From Stereocaulon alpinum (Eukaryota; Ascomycota; Lecanoromycetes; Lecanorales; Stereocaulaceae): a stretch of 64,000 nt of DNA. Where the stretch lies: contig JAEUBA010000064.1 of NCBI GenBank assembly GCA_018257865.1, forward strand, positions 62,001 through 126,000, written 5' to 3'. Below, piece after piece: positions 44,776 through 56,588 of the stretch (positions within the stretch are counted from its first letter, which is position 1; each line of letters opens with the position of its first letter). The translations under genes were made by a program, and so were the position numbers. The notes under the pieces were generated by a model. It saw only the letters and a program-made list of their open reading frames with translations. It ran no database searches and was not told where the DNA came from.

Positions 44776-46533
44776 CTCACCTGAACATTTACCAAAAGCA
44801 TGATTTGCCTAGATCTCGGCGCGCATAATTTCCTTCCATTTCGATACTGCTGGCCAGCCTATTCCAAAATTTACAGCATTCTATTACGAAGTCACCGAGC
44901 CGGAACCATGTACGAATACGATGTCGCGGGACTCTTCAGCAACGATTATGATATCTGCATATTATGGAGCTTGATTGATCGGCATGGATCTCAGCTTGGC
45001 GGTTATGCTTTCGACAGAACAGGATTGGGAACTTAGCTTGGCAGAGCTGGCTTTGTCCCTCATGAGGATGGTTATGCCTACCTGGGGAAAGAGCATTGGA
45101 TATACGCGTGATCATATCGCGGACATGTACACACGTGGAGGAGCGTCTGGATATATACACGATGGACTGGTATCGTTACTTGTCTCTGATTTAGCTCTGG
45201 TTTGGCTTCTGCGGTGCGGATTGGAATCGCAGGCAGCCAGGGCACGTATGAAGACGAGAAGCATTGGTCGAATTCTTCGTGTCGTCATCATAGAATTTCC
45301 TTTCGTGATTTCCAATTTTGGAACGCGGGACTTATCATGCAGATCTCCTGTGCTTGGCCCGGATGGTTAACTCCAATACCAACACTGCAGCTTTCCGTCT
45401 CTAAACCCGGGTCCAACTCTGCGTGCTAATTATGGCAGTCATCCTACCTACGGACGCCACTTCCTATACTAATTATATACAGGGACTTCTCGCCCTTCCC
45501 ACTAGACCTACCACATATCTCTCCACTCATGTCACATACACAAGGTATCCAGGATTACTGAATTGCCAAACGGTCATTACCAGAACGGGCTCTACCTATC
45601 TTGTTCTATTGCTCTTCTCATTCATTCCCTTGATACAAGTTGCCTCCTCCCGCCATTCAAGATCCGCCTTGCGTCCACCAGCCTCCGATTGCTGCCACAA
45701 CACCAGTTCCCATTGCCAGATACCCAGTTCATCATTTAACATTCGAGTCTACCCTTACTTACTGTTCACCCACTCGCCTCTTAACCACAACATTGTCATA
45801 CATCATTACCAGCTAAAATCTTCGTCCAATGCGACAGCATCTCATCCATCGCCTCCCCCCACCATGTCCACGTCCCCTCCCCTCCAATACCATTAATTAA
45901 CTAGTTATGAGATCCCCTACTTTCGATCCATACCAGAAATGGTCATCGATCTGCTACAACACGTGCTGAGACCCTTGTGGTAAGACTGACTGACTTGTTC
46001 GCGGAGTTTAGACGGCGGTATTCATCTCCTTTAGGGGAAGAGCGGACAGGATATTTTGGAACATGCTTCCCTGCTAAACGCGCCGCAGCCACTCGGGAGT
46101 ATATGAGTGGCTACGAGATGTGCTAAGATCGTTTAACGGGAGGAGGAAGTGCATTTGCGGGGTTTAGACGGCGAGAGTAATCTTGGGAGATGTTTAAATT
46201 GGACTGGATGTGCTGCTTCTTTGGAGTAGGCGGGGTATTTACTTGAGCGGCATAAGATCATGTTCGTTGTCTTGCAAGATGTCCTTGATTCAGCAGCTTC
46301 GTGACGAGCAAGATGGTCGGTCTCAAAAGGCCATGAGTGTACAATTCATGCTTAATCTGATTGATTTGAATGGTTCTACATCGACCTTTGCTCTTGCTGT
46401 ATTTGTGTCCGCTGTGCGAACACATCCATGTGAAAGCCATTTCGACTCAGCTATGCCATTGCTTCCTTCGCATTCTTCGGCCGCACAAATCCGCTAGACA
46501 TTGAAATGGTCATCAGTCCCCTTACCAGCAATC
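44776..46533. other. Convergent gene-poor stretch between the YTH and GCK kinase genes
   Basis: About 1.76 kb. An open frame of 157 codons at 45423-45896 is low-complexity and has no family resemblance. The words TTTAGACGGCG recur at about 46010 and 46166. No gene was supported. Confidence 0.4.
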
Positions 46534-48844
46534 TTAGCGCGCCGGCGCTGGCTCCTCTTCGATTCGCACAAGCATCTCCTCGAGCATGCCCTCCAGGAAC
46601 GAACCAACACCTCCACCCATTCCCACCATGGCCTCCTGATCCAATCTCTCAATGTCAGCAAAGATACCAGCAACCTTCAAGATGCGACTCTTAATTCTCT
46701 CATGCGCATGCTTGAACTTTCGGTCGTCTTGATCCATGGCTTCCTTCTCGGCAAGAGTGGCAGCACGCGACTTGTTCGCATGTTCAGTGAGATATTGATT
46801 GAGGCGGTGAGTGCGGCGTTGTAGAGCTGATTGGAGGGCTGGTATCAGGACGCTGTTGAGAGCCGTAAGTTCATCGTTTGGGTCGATGATTGGGAAGGAG
46901 GATGCAGAACTATTGGGTTCTGTCGATGTGCGAGAAGCGGATGTATCGCGCCTTTCTCTGGGTTGATTCGTGACTGATGCGAGGGTTGGAGGGTGGCTGG
47001 CGAGGAAATCGTTGAAGGAGCCTTGGGGTAGAGGTTGCTGCTTGACTGGTGCTGGAACGTGCAGTTGGCGCTGCGGCATAGCGGGAGAGTAAGCCATAGG
47101 CTTTGCGTACTCCGGTGGTCGTTGGCCCTCATGCTCGGCTCGAAAGGGAGGGATTTCTGGTAGGTTGGCATATTGCGCTCTCGAGATGGGCGCTTTTGCC
47201 GGCATCGGAGGGGAGACTTCTTGTTTGGACGTTGTTGATCTGAGCTCCCGATTGATAGCAGGGCCCATATTGAGGATCTCCATGTCGGCTGCTAGAGATT
47301 CTTGTAGTTTCCGATCGTAATCCGAGGTTTGTGGGCTATCGTTGTGACTTTCAAGTTGGGGCGTGTTTGCTGTGTGCATGAAACGCGAGGGCGTCTGCGC
47401 TTGTGATGATTGGTTATTTGTTTTGAGAGGCGACGGTGGTAGAGGGACTCTGGCTGCTGCCCCCGGAGACAGTGGCGTCGGGGTCACGAGAGGTTTTCGC
47501 TGTGGTGACCAACCCCGGGGTTGACCTGGGACCGGCGTAGTTACTTTGACTGTGTCTTCAAAATTCTCCAAAGCTTTGTCTTTGCTAATTCCTTTCGATT
47601 TCCGACTAGGACTCCGATGAATTGGGTCCACATCCGAGCCATTGTGTGCTCTTGCATTCGCAGCAGAGTCGTTCATAGCCTTCAAGCCAGCGCCTCTGGC
47701 TCCTGCTGGTCTGACAGTTCCAAAGTCCCATAAATCTTCGTCTTCCGGCCCTCCTTGGTAATCCTGACCAGAATCTTCACTTCCATCGTCTGACTCCTGA
47801 TCACCATGCACAGCTTGCCAGCGCTCATAGCGCTCGATGAGCTCAGTTAGGTACGTGGTTTTCTTTGCTCGACGAATGAAAGGATGCTTCAGCAGCTCTT
47901 TGGCTGATGGTCGCTCTTGCGGCGAGCGCTTCAGGCAAAGATCGACAAACTCCTTGAACGACTTGCTAAAATCGCCTTGCAGTGTTGGAGGTGGGTTTTT
48001 TGGAATCAAGAAAAGTACCTTCATTGGATGGATGTCGGAGTAAGGCGGCTCCCCTTTGGCCAATTCGAGAGCTGTTATTCCGAGAGACCAGATATCTGCT
48101 TTGTGGTCATAACCTGATTGCTTGATAACCTCAGGCGCCATCCAGAAAGGCGTGCCTACGAATGTGTTCTTTTTCGTCATGGTAGCAGAGAGCTGCCCAG
48201 ATACGCCAAAGTCTGCAAGTTTGACCTGACCATTTGCACCAAGAAGGATGTTGGCAGCTAAGAAAAACAGAGAAAATTCAGTCAACGCAATGCAAAGTGG
48301 AAGATGGCGCAATGTCCTACCTTTTATATCTCTATGAAGCTTTTTATCCGAGTGTAAGTAGTCCAACCCCATCAAGAGCTCTCTTATTATTATGGTGATG
48401 TATTCCTCAGCTATTATACCGGGCTTCAACAAATCGGCGCAGCTTCCACCTGAGCAAAATTCCATAATGATCCAAAGATCCGACCCCTTGAGAAAAGATC
48501 CGTGGTATTGCGTTACGTATGGTGAATGGAGCTCAGATAGGATTGAAATTTCTTGAATGATATCTTCGACTTCATCTTCTGCGTTCTCGACGTCGATGAT
48601 TTTGATAGCTACAGCTTGGCCTGTACGTCGGTCGACTCTGGGAGGAAGTGTTAGCGAGGATCGCCTTTTGGCACAGTCCTAACGCCCACCCTTTGTAGAC
48701 CTTCCCAAAGCTCCCACCACCTGGACCATGTCAGAAACCGTCTCTTGTATGTGTGGGCTGCAACAGACCGATGCAATTCTGTCTAGAGTACAGTGTCTCT
48801 GGGTCCACCGACCCCTCCCCTACATGACTGCTTATGTTGGCCAT
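46534..48844 (-). CDS. Germinal-centre-kinase (GCK-III type) Ste20-family Ser/Thr kinase (715 aa, 4 exons)
   Basis: Exons are 48844-48769, 48720-48690, 48637-48321 and 48257-46534; introns are 48, 52 and 63 bp. The kinase domain is N-terminal. Gly-loop IGGGSFGKVYKG (25-36) is assembled from three exons. Lys48 lies in VAIK, HRDIKAANILL has Asp139, the DFG Asp is 157, and the Ste20 signature GTPFWMAPEV has T-loop Thr173 and Thr177. A DEDLWDFGTV motif follows the kinase, then about 350 disordered Ser/Pro residues and a helical C-terminus that may bind a CCM3/Mob-type adaptor. Relatives act in the septation and RAM/morphogenesis pathways (Sid1, Kic1/Nak1, POD-6, MST-1). I cannot decide which branch this is. 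Confidence 0.9.
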
Positions 48845-49783
48845 ATCCTGCGCTGTTCTCTCCCACTGTAGCTCGCTTTCGATCGCGTACACTTGTGTTG
48901 AAGTACCCTAAACTCTTTGAATACCGATTGCCCAAATCCCTGATAGCAGTTATATATTCTTACGTTGTATAACCTTGTGCCGGTAGGAGGGGATGAGTCC
49001 CTTGTTCCTGCTCGTCTTCTTCACTCCTGGCTAGCCGGTCTGGACAAAATGGGTATCTCTCAAGACAAAAGAGATTCGTAGTCGTCACTTCGTCAGTCGT
49101 AATGCCTTGGCAGAGGATAGAGTTACAAGTTCATCTGAAGTTCACCCGGTAGCGACTGAAATCTTGAGTTCGCGTTTTCCTAGGAGCAATTGGTAATCAG
49201 TCGGAGAAAGCAGTTCGAAGGTGCGAGTCATTTCTGGGCCTGGCTGGTCAGTTGTGACAGGCACGAAGGGGTTGAAAGAGCTCGAGGCGTGGTGGGCGTG
49301 TTTCAGGAGATTACCCGATTACAGGAGAGATTTGATCTGTTCCTCGCGTCTACAAGTCCAATAGGGGAAAGATAGAGCGGTTGGGCATCTAGAGAATGAC
49401 GGATTGAAAGGACTACATGCTGCAGGCGTCATTATACATGGGGAAATTGGGGGGGGGGGGGTACCATTGCGTCGCGGGGAAGGTGCAAACTACTCGTCAG
49501 GGACTATTGGGGATCTCCCGCCAGGCTAAGATAGTCGCTATCCCTTGCAGGTCGCCCCCCCGGCAATCAACACGACCGATCTATAAATACATGTACTTTA
49601 CTTCTGGGCAGCCCTTACCGTATGGCCATCGCCAATCATTATGGTCAGAAGTTGGCAAGATGAGAAAAGGACACAGATTTCTGCCCTAAACACTCCTGCA
49701 AATTCTCGGATATCATTGGAGCTGTGTTAATTTCTATGGACAGCCATCCACCCTCCATTTCTCTTTTACCCAAGCTGCTAATC
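48845..49783. other. Intergenic: GCK kinase promoter and STT4 3' end
   Basis: 939 bp between tandem minus-strand genes. It contains a 13-G run at about 49449-49461. No gene was supported. Confidence 0.4.
49449..49461. repeat. Homopolymer run of about 13 G
   Basis: An uninterrupted G run in noncoding DNA. The exact length is prone to sequencing error. Confidence 0.8.
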
Positions 49784-52700
49784 TCAGTAAGGTATACCAT
49801 TGGTGAGTAACTGAAATTGATCATAACCTTTCGTCGAATAGCTGCTATAGCTCTTCTTGATTAGATCCCTCATGAAGTCAGCCGCCTCCCGCTCACTCTT
49901 CTCCAGCACGAATCTCTGCCGGAGATGTGCAATTGTCTCCGGCTTGAAACAGGGCAAGCCACTGCCAAGCATCAGTACGACAATGTGACAGAGTTTCTCT
50001 GTATGCTGTCGTGAGGCTAGGAAAGCCTTGATGCAAAGTTCCTCGAACCACTTGTACGATTGTGAGTTCGTGCTCCCACCCATCACCGCCACCATCTCCG
50101 ATGTGAGCTTGAAAGGAGCCCTCTCGAAACGAACGCCCCCAGGGGCGATGTCGAAGCAGAAGCCGAAATCGATATGGAGGATGTGTCCAGCGTCGTCAAC
50201 CATGATATTCCCATTGTGTCTGTCTTTGAATTGAAGAAGGTAAGAGATGACGGAGTAGGCGGCCATGCTTTTAACGAAGTTGTTGCGGGCTTCCTGGAAT
50301 TTAATGGAGTTCTCTGCTCCATATTTAGACACAAAATAATCATAGAGTCCGTTGACAGCTTCTCGACCCAGCATATCTCTGGATATTGAGTTGGGCAGGA
50401 CATCAATGACACCACACCCGGGTGCTGTGGCTGTGACTCTGTACGGATAAACATAGACGTCTAAGCCGACGTTGTCGAATATGCCTCGGAAGGCTGCGAT
50501 CATTTGCAAGGCCAGGACGTCCTGTCGACAATCATCTCCAACTTTAAAGATCGCCGATTGCCAGACTTCATACGTGCTTTCTTGAGTGACTACTCCGTTC
50601 TGGCCCGTTTCCACGTTCTGATGCGTCTTTTCTAACATGTTGTCTGTGCCCTCCATGCCACCACGATTCTTCTTGATCCTGAAAGTTGCCATGTACGGCG
50701 CTTTTGCATGGGATTGTAAAGGTTTACCAGATTTGCGATCGATGCCTATGACCGTGCCATCGGGATTGCTAGGCAAGTAGACCCCAACCTCGACCTTTAT
50801 CTTTCGCAACTCCTCTTCAATTTTCTGTTTCTTCTCTGGCTTACTCCTTTTAATAAACGGTCGAAGTTTGCCAGATATGTCAGTGATCTCATTGAAGAAT
50901 GCGAATTCTCGTTCATAGAACCCCTTGTCAGACCCAGAGAAGCTCGCGGTCATCCGGTCCCTGACTATGTCTAGCGTAGGCTTCAGAGAATCCTCCTGAG
51001 TAGCTCATTAGCTTTTGGGACTCTGCCCTCAAGTGTATTGACTTACAATGCTTGAGTCTTCGTCTTTGTAAGCGTTCGCCGTCATGTTCCATATGATCTG
51101 GTGGGCAAATAATTGCGAGAATTTGGCTGTTTCAATGATGTATCGTTGAACATATCCGAGAACGTCGTATCGCAGCGTCTGAACGATCTGAGGTACATAA
51201 AAAAATGTCACATCAACAGTGTGGCTCTCCAATGCCCGCATGGCATACTGAATCAAGAATGGATCGTTTCGGTATTCTGGCAAAAAGTAGGTTACAGCTG
51301 TAATGGGATTGACAGCAGCCCAATAGAGCAGGTACTGCGCGGATTAGTCAAGTCCGGAGCTTTTGGGAAGGAAGCAATCACCTTGAGTTGGAAGGAGACG
51401 TCCGTGGGTAACGAGGCCCCTATAAGAATCTGAAGAGAGTCCGGCTCCTCAAGAGCTCGTTCAGGGAATCTCAAAAGCAATGAGCGAACTTCGTTAGCGA
51501 GTCTCACAGACGCGAACCGAGTAGTAAGCTGGATTGCAAGGCCAGGATGCTCAATCCAAGCAGATCTTAAGACCGACAAGAGGCTCGCCTTGACATTCAG
51601 AATCAGTGAGTGCGAAGCTTCTTTCCACTATGGACATCACTCACGTCCGAAGGGACCTTGCCATTATGTCCTGACGAAAAAACGTGTCGTTTGTCGTGAT
51701 CAAGAGGGTAGAGCCATACTACCAAGCGCGTTTGCTCGTCCTCGAGTAATAATAAGAGTAGATCCTGTTTCAAGGCAAGCGATTGGAGGTTTCCAATGGT
51801 CTTCGCGAAAAGCGGCGACACGGCTCGTAATGACCTTTCTACGTCGGCTAGCACTTGAACCTCTGCCTTGATTTGCAGCCTATTGCCCCCAAAAGACCAT
51901 CTGACAGACCTTAGCAACGACACTAATAGTATTGGGATCAAGATGCACACCGTGGTGGATAGGAGAACCAAAAGAGTGCAGCGCTAAGGATGTTGTCTTT
52001 CAACCTCCAGCGTGCAGCTTGATTCAGACCAGTGCCATTTCTCAGGACATTCAGCCCAAATAACACTACTTGAAAGTGAAAGTCTCGAGCGAGAGGATGC
52101 CCCGCGGAGTGTTTCAACCCTTCAAGTGTCACCTCGACTAGTTTGTGGAAGATCCTTTGGGAATGGGGGCTGTTCAATCGGCTAGCGTTAAAATGACTAG
52201 ACAGGAATTGCAGCATTCGAAGGTGAGGAGCGATTAGATTGTGAGCTGCTCGCTGCTTGTTCATCAAGACATCCTTATCAGTAGGGGCAAACTCCTCCTT
52301 AATGTAAAAAGGGTCCAGGTGTCTAGTAGCCCATTAGCAAATTTTAGCCAACTCAGAGACAGATGGACATACTGGAGCTTGCTACTAAAGACACCGACGC
52401 GGTTGCGTACTGTCTTCTCCCAATTCTCTGCTATGACTGATAGAATCCTAGGCTCCATCTGAGGGTTCTCGTTGATAACACCAAGCCATAATGATATTCC
52501 CAGTTTGATGGACTGTTTTGTAAACATCGAGAATGGTATGCCGACAAGATGTTGCACAATTGCGCATTGATCGCCATTGATCTTGCAGAGAAGCGCAGCG
52601 GCCCGTCTTAGCATATCACGCAGCTCTCCAATGGGAACGAATTTCCCATCCAACGTCCTATGTTCAAGATGAGCTAGGATCGCCTGGTCGTCGTCGACCT

Positions 52701-55700
52701 CCTGCTTGACGCCATTGGGAAGCTGGTGGTCGTTACGCTCTGGATATGATATGCTCAGCACTGGCTGGATAAAAGCATATAAAACTTACTAAGATGCAAG
52801 AAGCTTGCCCATTCTTGATCGTACTCAGGAAGAGCATCAGCATATCTGTATTCTTGGCGCGTGGTATACTGAGCAATGAAATCAGACGCTGTGTTGATGT
52901 TGAGCTCCCCATGGCGGTCAATTGCCCCTACGAAGATCGTAAGCTGGTGTTACGTCTGTATACTTTGGTTTCGACGGACCTAATCTTTGGTCTGACGAAG
53001 GTATGATAGAGCCCATCTCCAATGCAAAGCTTCTTCCCAGGGACACATGACCATAAGCTCCCTCGTCGTCATACTCAGACAAGTATGTCTGAGTGCTGTT
53101 AGATAGCTCTATCAAAGGCCTGTGAGCAGAAGCATACCTGTAGTAAGCCTTTCACGTCTAGAGGAGCGATGTTGATAACATTCGTTACCCAATTTCTTGC
53201 TCGCTTGTACAGGTTGTTCAGCGTGCTCCTTCGAAAGTCGTAGTCATCTGAAAGCTCCACTGATACCTTGCCCCGTATCGATGTGTAATTCGCTTTCAAT
53301 CCATATTCATCTAACTCCGCTTCGAGACAGCTTGTCCACATTATGGTCAGTAATTCCAACAGAGCAAACAAGGATGATTTCTGGCAGAGAGAAGAAGGCA
53401 TTTGAATAATAATCTTGTCGGCACAAGAGGCGGCGATCTGTTGGACTCGGAGAATGCGGTGGCAGCAGCCAGTGAACATAGCTGCCAGTTGCTCGGCAAT
53501 TAAGGGAGCGGAGTTATCTTGCTGCGGCCCCCCCAAGATCGTCCTCAGATACACCATCATAACCTCCTCAGCTATCATTGTCATGCAATTCTCCATCGCA
53601 CTGCCGTTAAGACTCGGATCTAAGAAATACGTGAGGATATGAGAGCAATCACCAGCACCAGCTCGGAGTGTTTCTACGAGATGTGCGGCGCTTAGAAAGA
53701 CGACCTTAGGATAAGTTAAGCTTCTGATATCAGATTCACACCTCGGCAGGAGAAGAATGAGGCGCTTCTTCTTTTCTGTTATGTGAGGTGCATTCATGCC
53801 TCGTCGTAAGACTGTGTTCAGCTCTATCTCACTCTCGTACTGATCGGCACGCTCCTCGGCGATCAGAGACCTGGAGTGCATAGCAAGAGTTCGCAGGTCA
53901 CTGCTACATTGTTGGCCATAGGGAGTTGTTGGGTTGATACCGTGGACAACCACATTGAACCAAGCTTCCCGATGGAGACGTCCAACATTTTCGTCATCGC
54001 TAATCTCGGCTTTGTCTGTCCGGACCGACGCAAGGGTTGCCAGAGCCGGTAGCAATTCCAATATCTCTCTAGCAGCAAGATCTACATCAGCTTGGTGCGT
54101 GTTGTCGCTTTCATGAACATCTCCCTTGCTGACAATGGTTTCAAGGAGGTGAACCAGGTAGATCGGGTACAACGCCGAATCGTGATCCAGAGCTTTTGCA
54201 ATATATAGCCTGGCGTTTCTAACCTGCGTCATATTTGAGTACGCGAAGCAATCACAAGGTTCTGCGAGTCTTACTGATTCTAAGAGGGTGCTATTACCCC
54301 GAGCAACAGCGTCATGGCCAAGCCTGGTATACAGCTTGAGCAGTGATCTGAATTCAATGGGTCCACCAACGGTAGCGAGCTTCGCAGTCTCCGTTATGAT
54401 ATACAAGTCCACCGCTAAGCTGACTCTGCCTAGCTTCTGCAATAGCATCGACTGCGCTAAGGCCGTGATCTTGTCATCTTGACAAATAATTGCCATACTG
54501 ACAATGGCACGTACGATGTTGCCATGAGCCGCTGCGGTTTCCTCCTCGCCACTCAGGTCTAGAGATATGGCACTGCCAGGAGAGTTCTGGGTGTATGGGC
54601 CTGTAGTCTTCGAGGAATTTAGAGTTCCGTTAGGTAGCTCTGAAGTGCCAATGGCCCTATCAGTACCTGAACGAGCACTGAGAACGTTACCGAGCGAATA
54701 GAGACCGGTAATTACTGCATCTTGTGACAACATGCGGAGTATGAACGTTAAGCTACGAGCTGCTACATTGACCGTCTCTCCTTTGATGCCACCTTGCACG
54801 ACGAACCGTGGCAAAGACCGGGCAAGATTCGAGGCAATAGCAGGAGAGAACCTGGCAATAACAGCTAAAGACTTTAGTACCACGCAAGCCAATGTGTTAT
54901 CAGCTATCTGAACCGGATCGGCCATGGTATCCTCAAGCCATGACATCAGGAGATCGACATCGGCGATTTCTTCATCGGCCACCATGCAGTTGAGGAAAAC
55001 ATGTAACGTATATGCCTTGACAGCGAATGCCAATTGCTGTTGCCAAGCTGAGCCCAACTGGAGGTAGTCAGAACCGTCCTCAAGCAGACGCATGGACTCG
55101 GAGGCAACTTCTGTCAATACTTCTAGCAAACCAGTTCTAGCTTCATGGTGCTCTTGCTGAAAGCATTCTCCATCTGATGTAAGGATCTCAAATATGTCTG
55201 TTCTCCTTAATTGCTCTCCTGTAGAGATGTGCAATGAACTGCAGGACACCAAGAATCTCATAAATCCACGCTGTAGCAACATTGCTCCCAGTGGCCTTCC
55301 AGCTGCGGCATATCGTTTTGTATATGACTTCCAGTCTACCAGAGCTCTGTTAGAACATTCGGACGTCCTGATTGAGGAAAAGACACCCTCCACAGACACC
55401 ATGAGGTTTTCGTCCAGGATCTGTCGCAGGAGATTGACAATATCGAGCCTCTCCGATATGTTGTAGAAGTCGGTATAAAGCGAGATGGCTTCCAGAAAGC
55501 CCAGAAGCGAGACCGAAACAGCAGCAGTCTCAAGTGTCTCCTCGATAGCGCCATCGCCAGTGGAATCGGACCGAGGACGTTTGACAGAAGCTGAGTTGAC
55601 AGCTCGAAGGCACGTTCTTAGGTATCCAGTGGTGCAATCGATTACATGGTCATGAAGGTCTTGATGTCTCATGCCAATTGCAAGGACCGCGCTTGATAAG

Positions 55701-56098
55701 TCGTAGGTGACCGCTTCCCACGGTGAAGGTTCGATAGATCGTAGGAAAGGCGAAGGGGAGAGAGCTTGGGTTGGCGCTTCATGGAGGTAAGGCGATAGCT
55801 GTTTGAGCAGTCGACCAGCGGTCTCGACGTTATCGAGCAATGGTGCTGCTTTGCATAGAGCAAATAGTACGTCCAATTCTGCAGGGCTAATTGGCGAGTG
55901 GGCAAGAGATTGGGCATTATGTGGTAACCCCGTGGGACAGGCGTCGTAAAGCCTCGTCAGGTCCGACTTCTTAGGGTCTTTCGCAGGAGTCGCAGTCAAT
56001 AGAGCTATCTTCTCCAAAGCTTTGCCTCGGAGGCGTTGGTGACTGGGAATAACCAGTATTGGCATGGCATCAGGCATATGAAAGAGGCACTCATCCAT
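49784..56098 (-). CDS. STT4: Phosphatidylinositol 4-kinase alpha, Stt4 type (1969 aa, 9 exons)
   Basis: Makes PI4P at the plasma membrane, with Efr3/Ypp1 partners. Exons are 56098-53138, 53088-52980, 52927-52790, 52739-52373, 52322-51951, 51900-51645, 51588-51382, 51334-51047 and 50995-49784; introns are 47-56 bp. The N-terminal 1,300 residues are helical repeats. The PIK accessory domain (about 1375-1560) precedes the catalytic domain. The ATP Lys is about 1717 (AIFKVGDDCRQD), the catalytic loop DRHNGN starts at 1824, and DFG is at 1842-1844. The C-terminus YDQFQLLTNGIPY is the family end. In exon 1 the first ATG is at 56098; upstream only a GTG extends the frame. All introns crowd into the middle third. 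It is divergent from APL5. Confidence 0.95.
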
Positions 56099-56588
56099 TG
56101 ACAAACCTTCCACTCAATGTCAAACAGATGGACAGGTTGAAAGGATTATAGAATATAACGGAGCTGCTGCTGTGGATACCTTCGGTGTGTTGACACCAAA
56201 CGCGGCTACTTTAGCCGGGGATGCAGCGTCATAAGGTAGGCTCGCTCGGCTCGTTAAGGGTCAACCCCAGGTGGGACAGAGCTCCCAAGTCTCATGATTA
56301 CCAGTTCTGAGTCAACAATGGTATTCGTTTGCCGGGTTTTCAGCCACTGAAAGAGTCAAGCTTCTCTGAATTGCACGGTACGAACAGAGTTATGTCACTC
56401 ATGCAGGACCTCTCATCGTCCATAAAGTCTTGCATGATACCCGGACTTCCCCAGCACTTATGAGCAAGTGAGGATGCATAAAGGAGAAACATGAGAGGAA
56501 CGTCCTCGATATGGGATCTGTACTTGCGGTAGAACATATTATTGGGAGGTATCACTTCTATTGCGTGTGAACCTCGAAGTCTGCTACC
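56099..56588. promoter_or_regulatory. Divergent intergenic region between STT4 and APL5
   Basis: 490 bp separate the two starts. A frame at 56340-56555 is short and unsupported. Confidence 0.45.

Noticed and set aside
45423..45896. 157-codon open frame between the YTH and kinase genes
   Set aside because: Low-complexity Ser/Thr/Pro/His composition, a CT-rich leader-like sequence, no family resemblance and no splice context.
52761..52789. 29-bp STT4 intron ending at CCAGCCAG
   Set aside because: Too short; the acceptor at 52740 gives a 50-bp intron and keeps frame.
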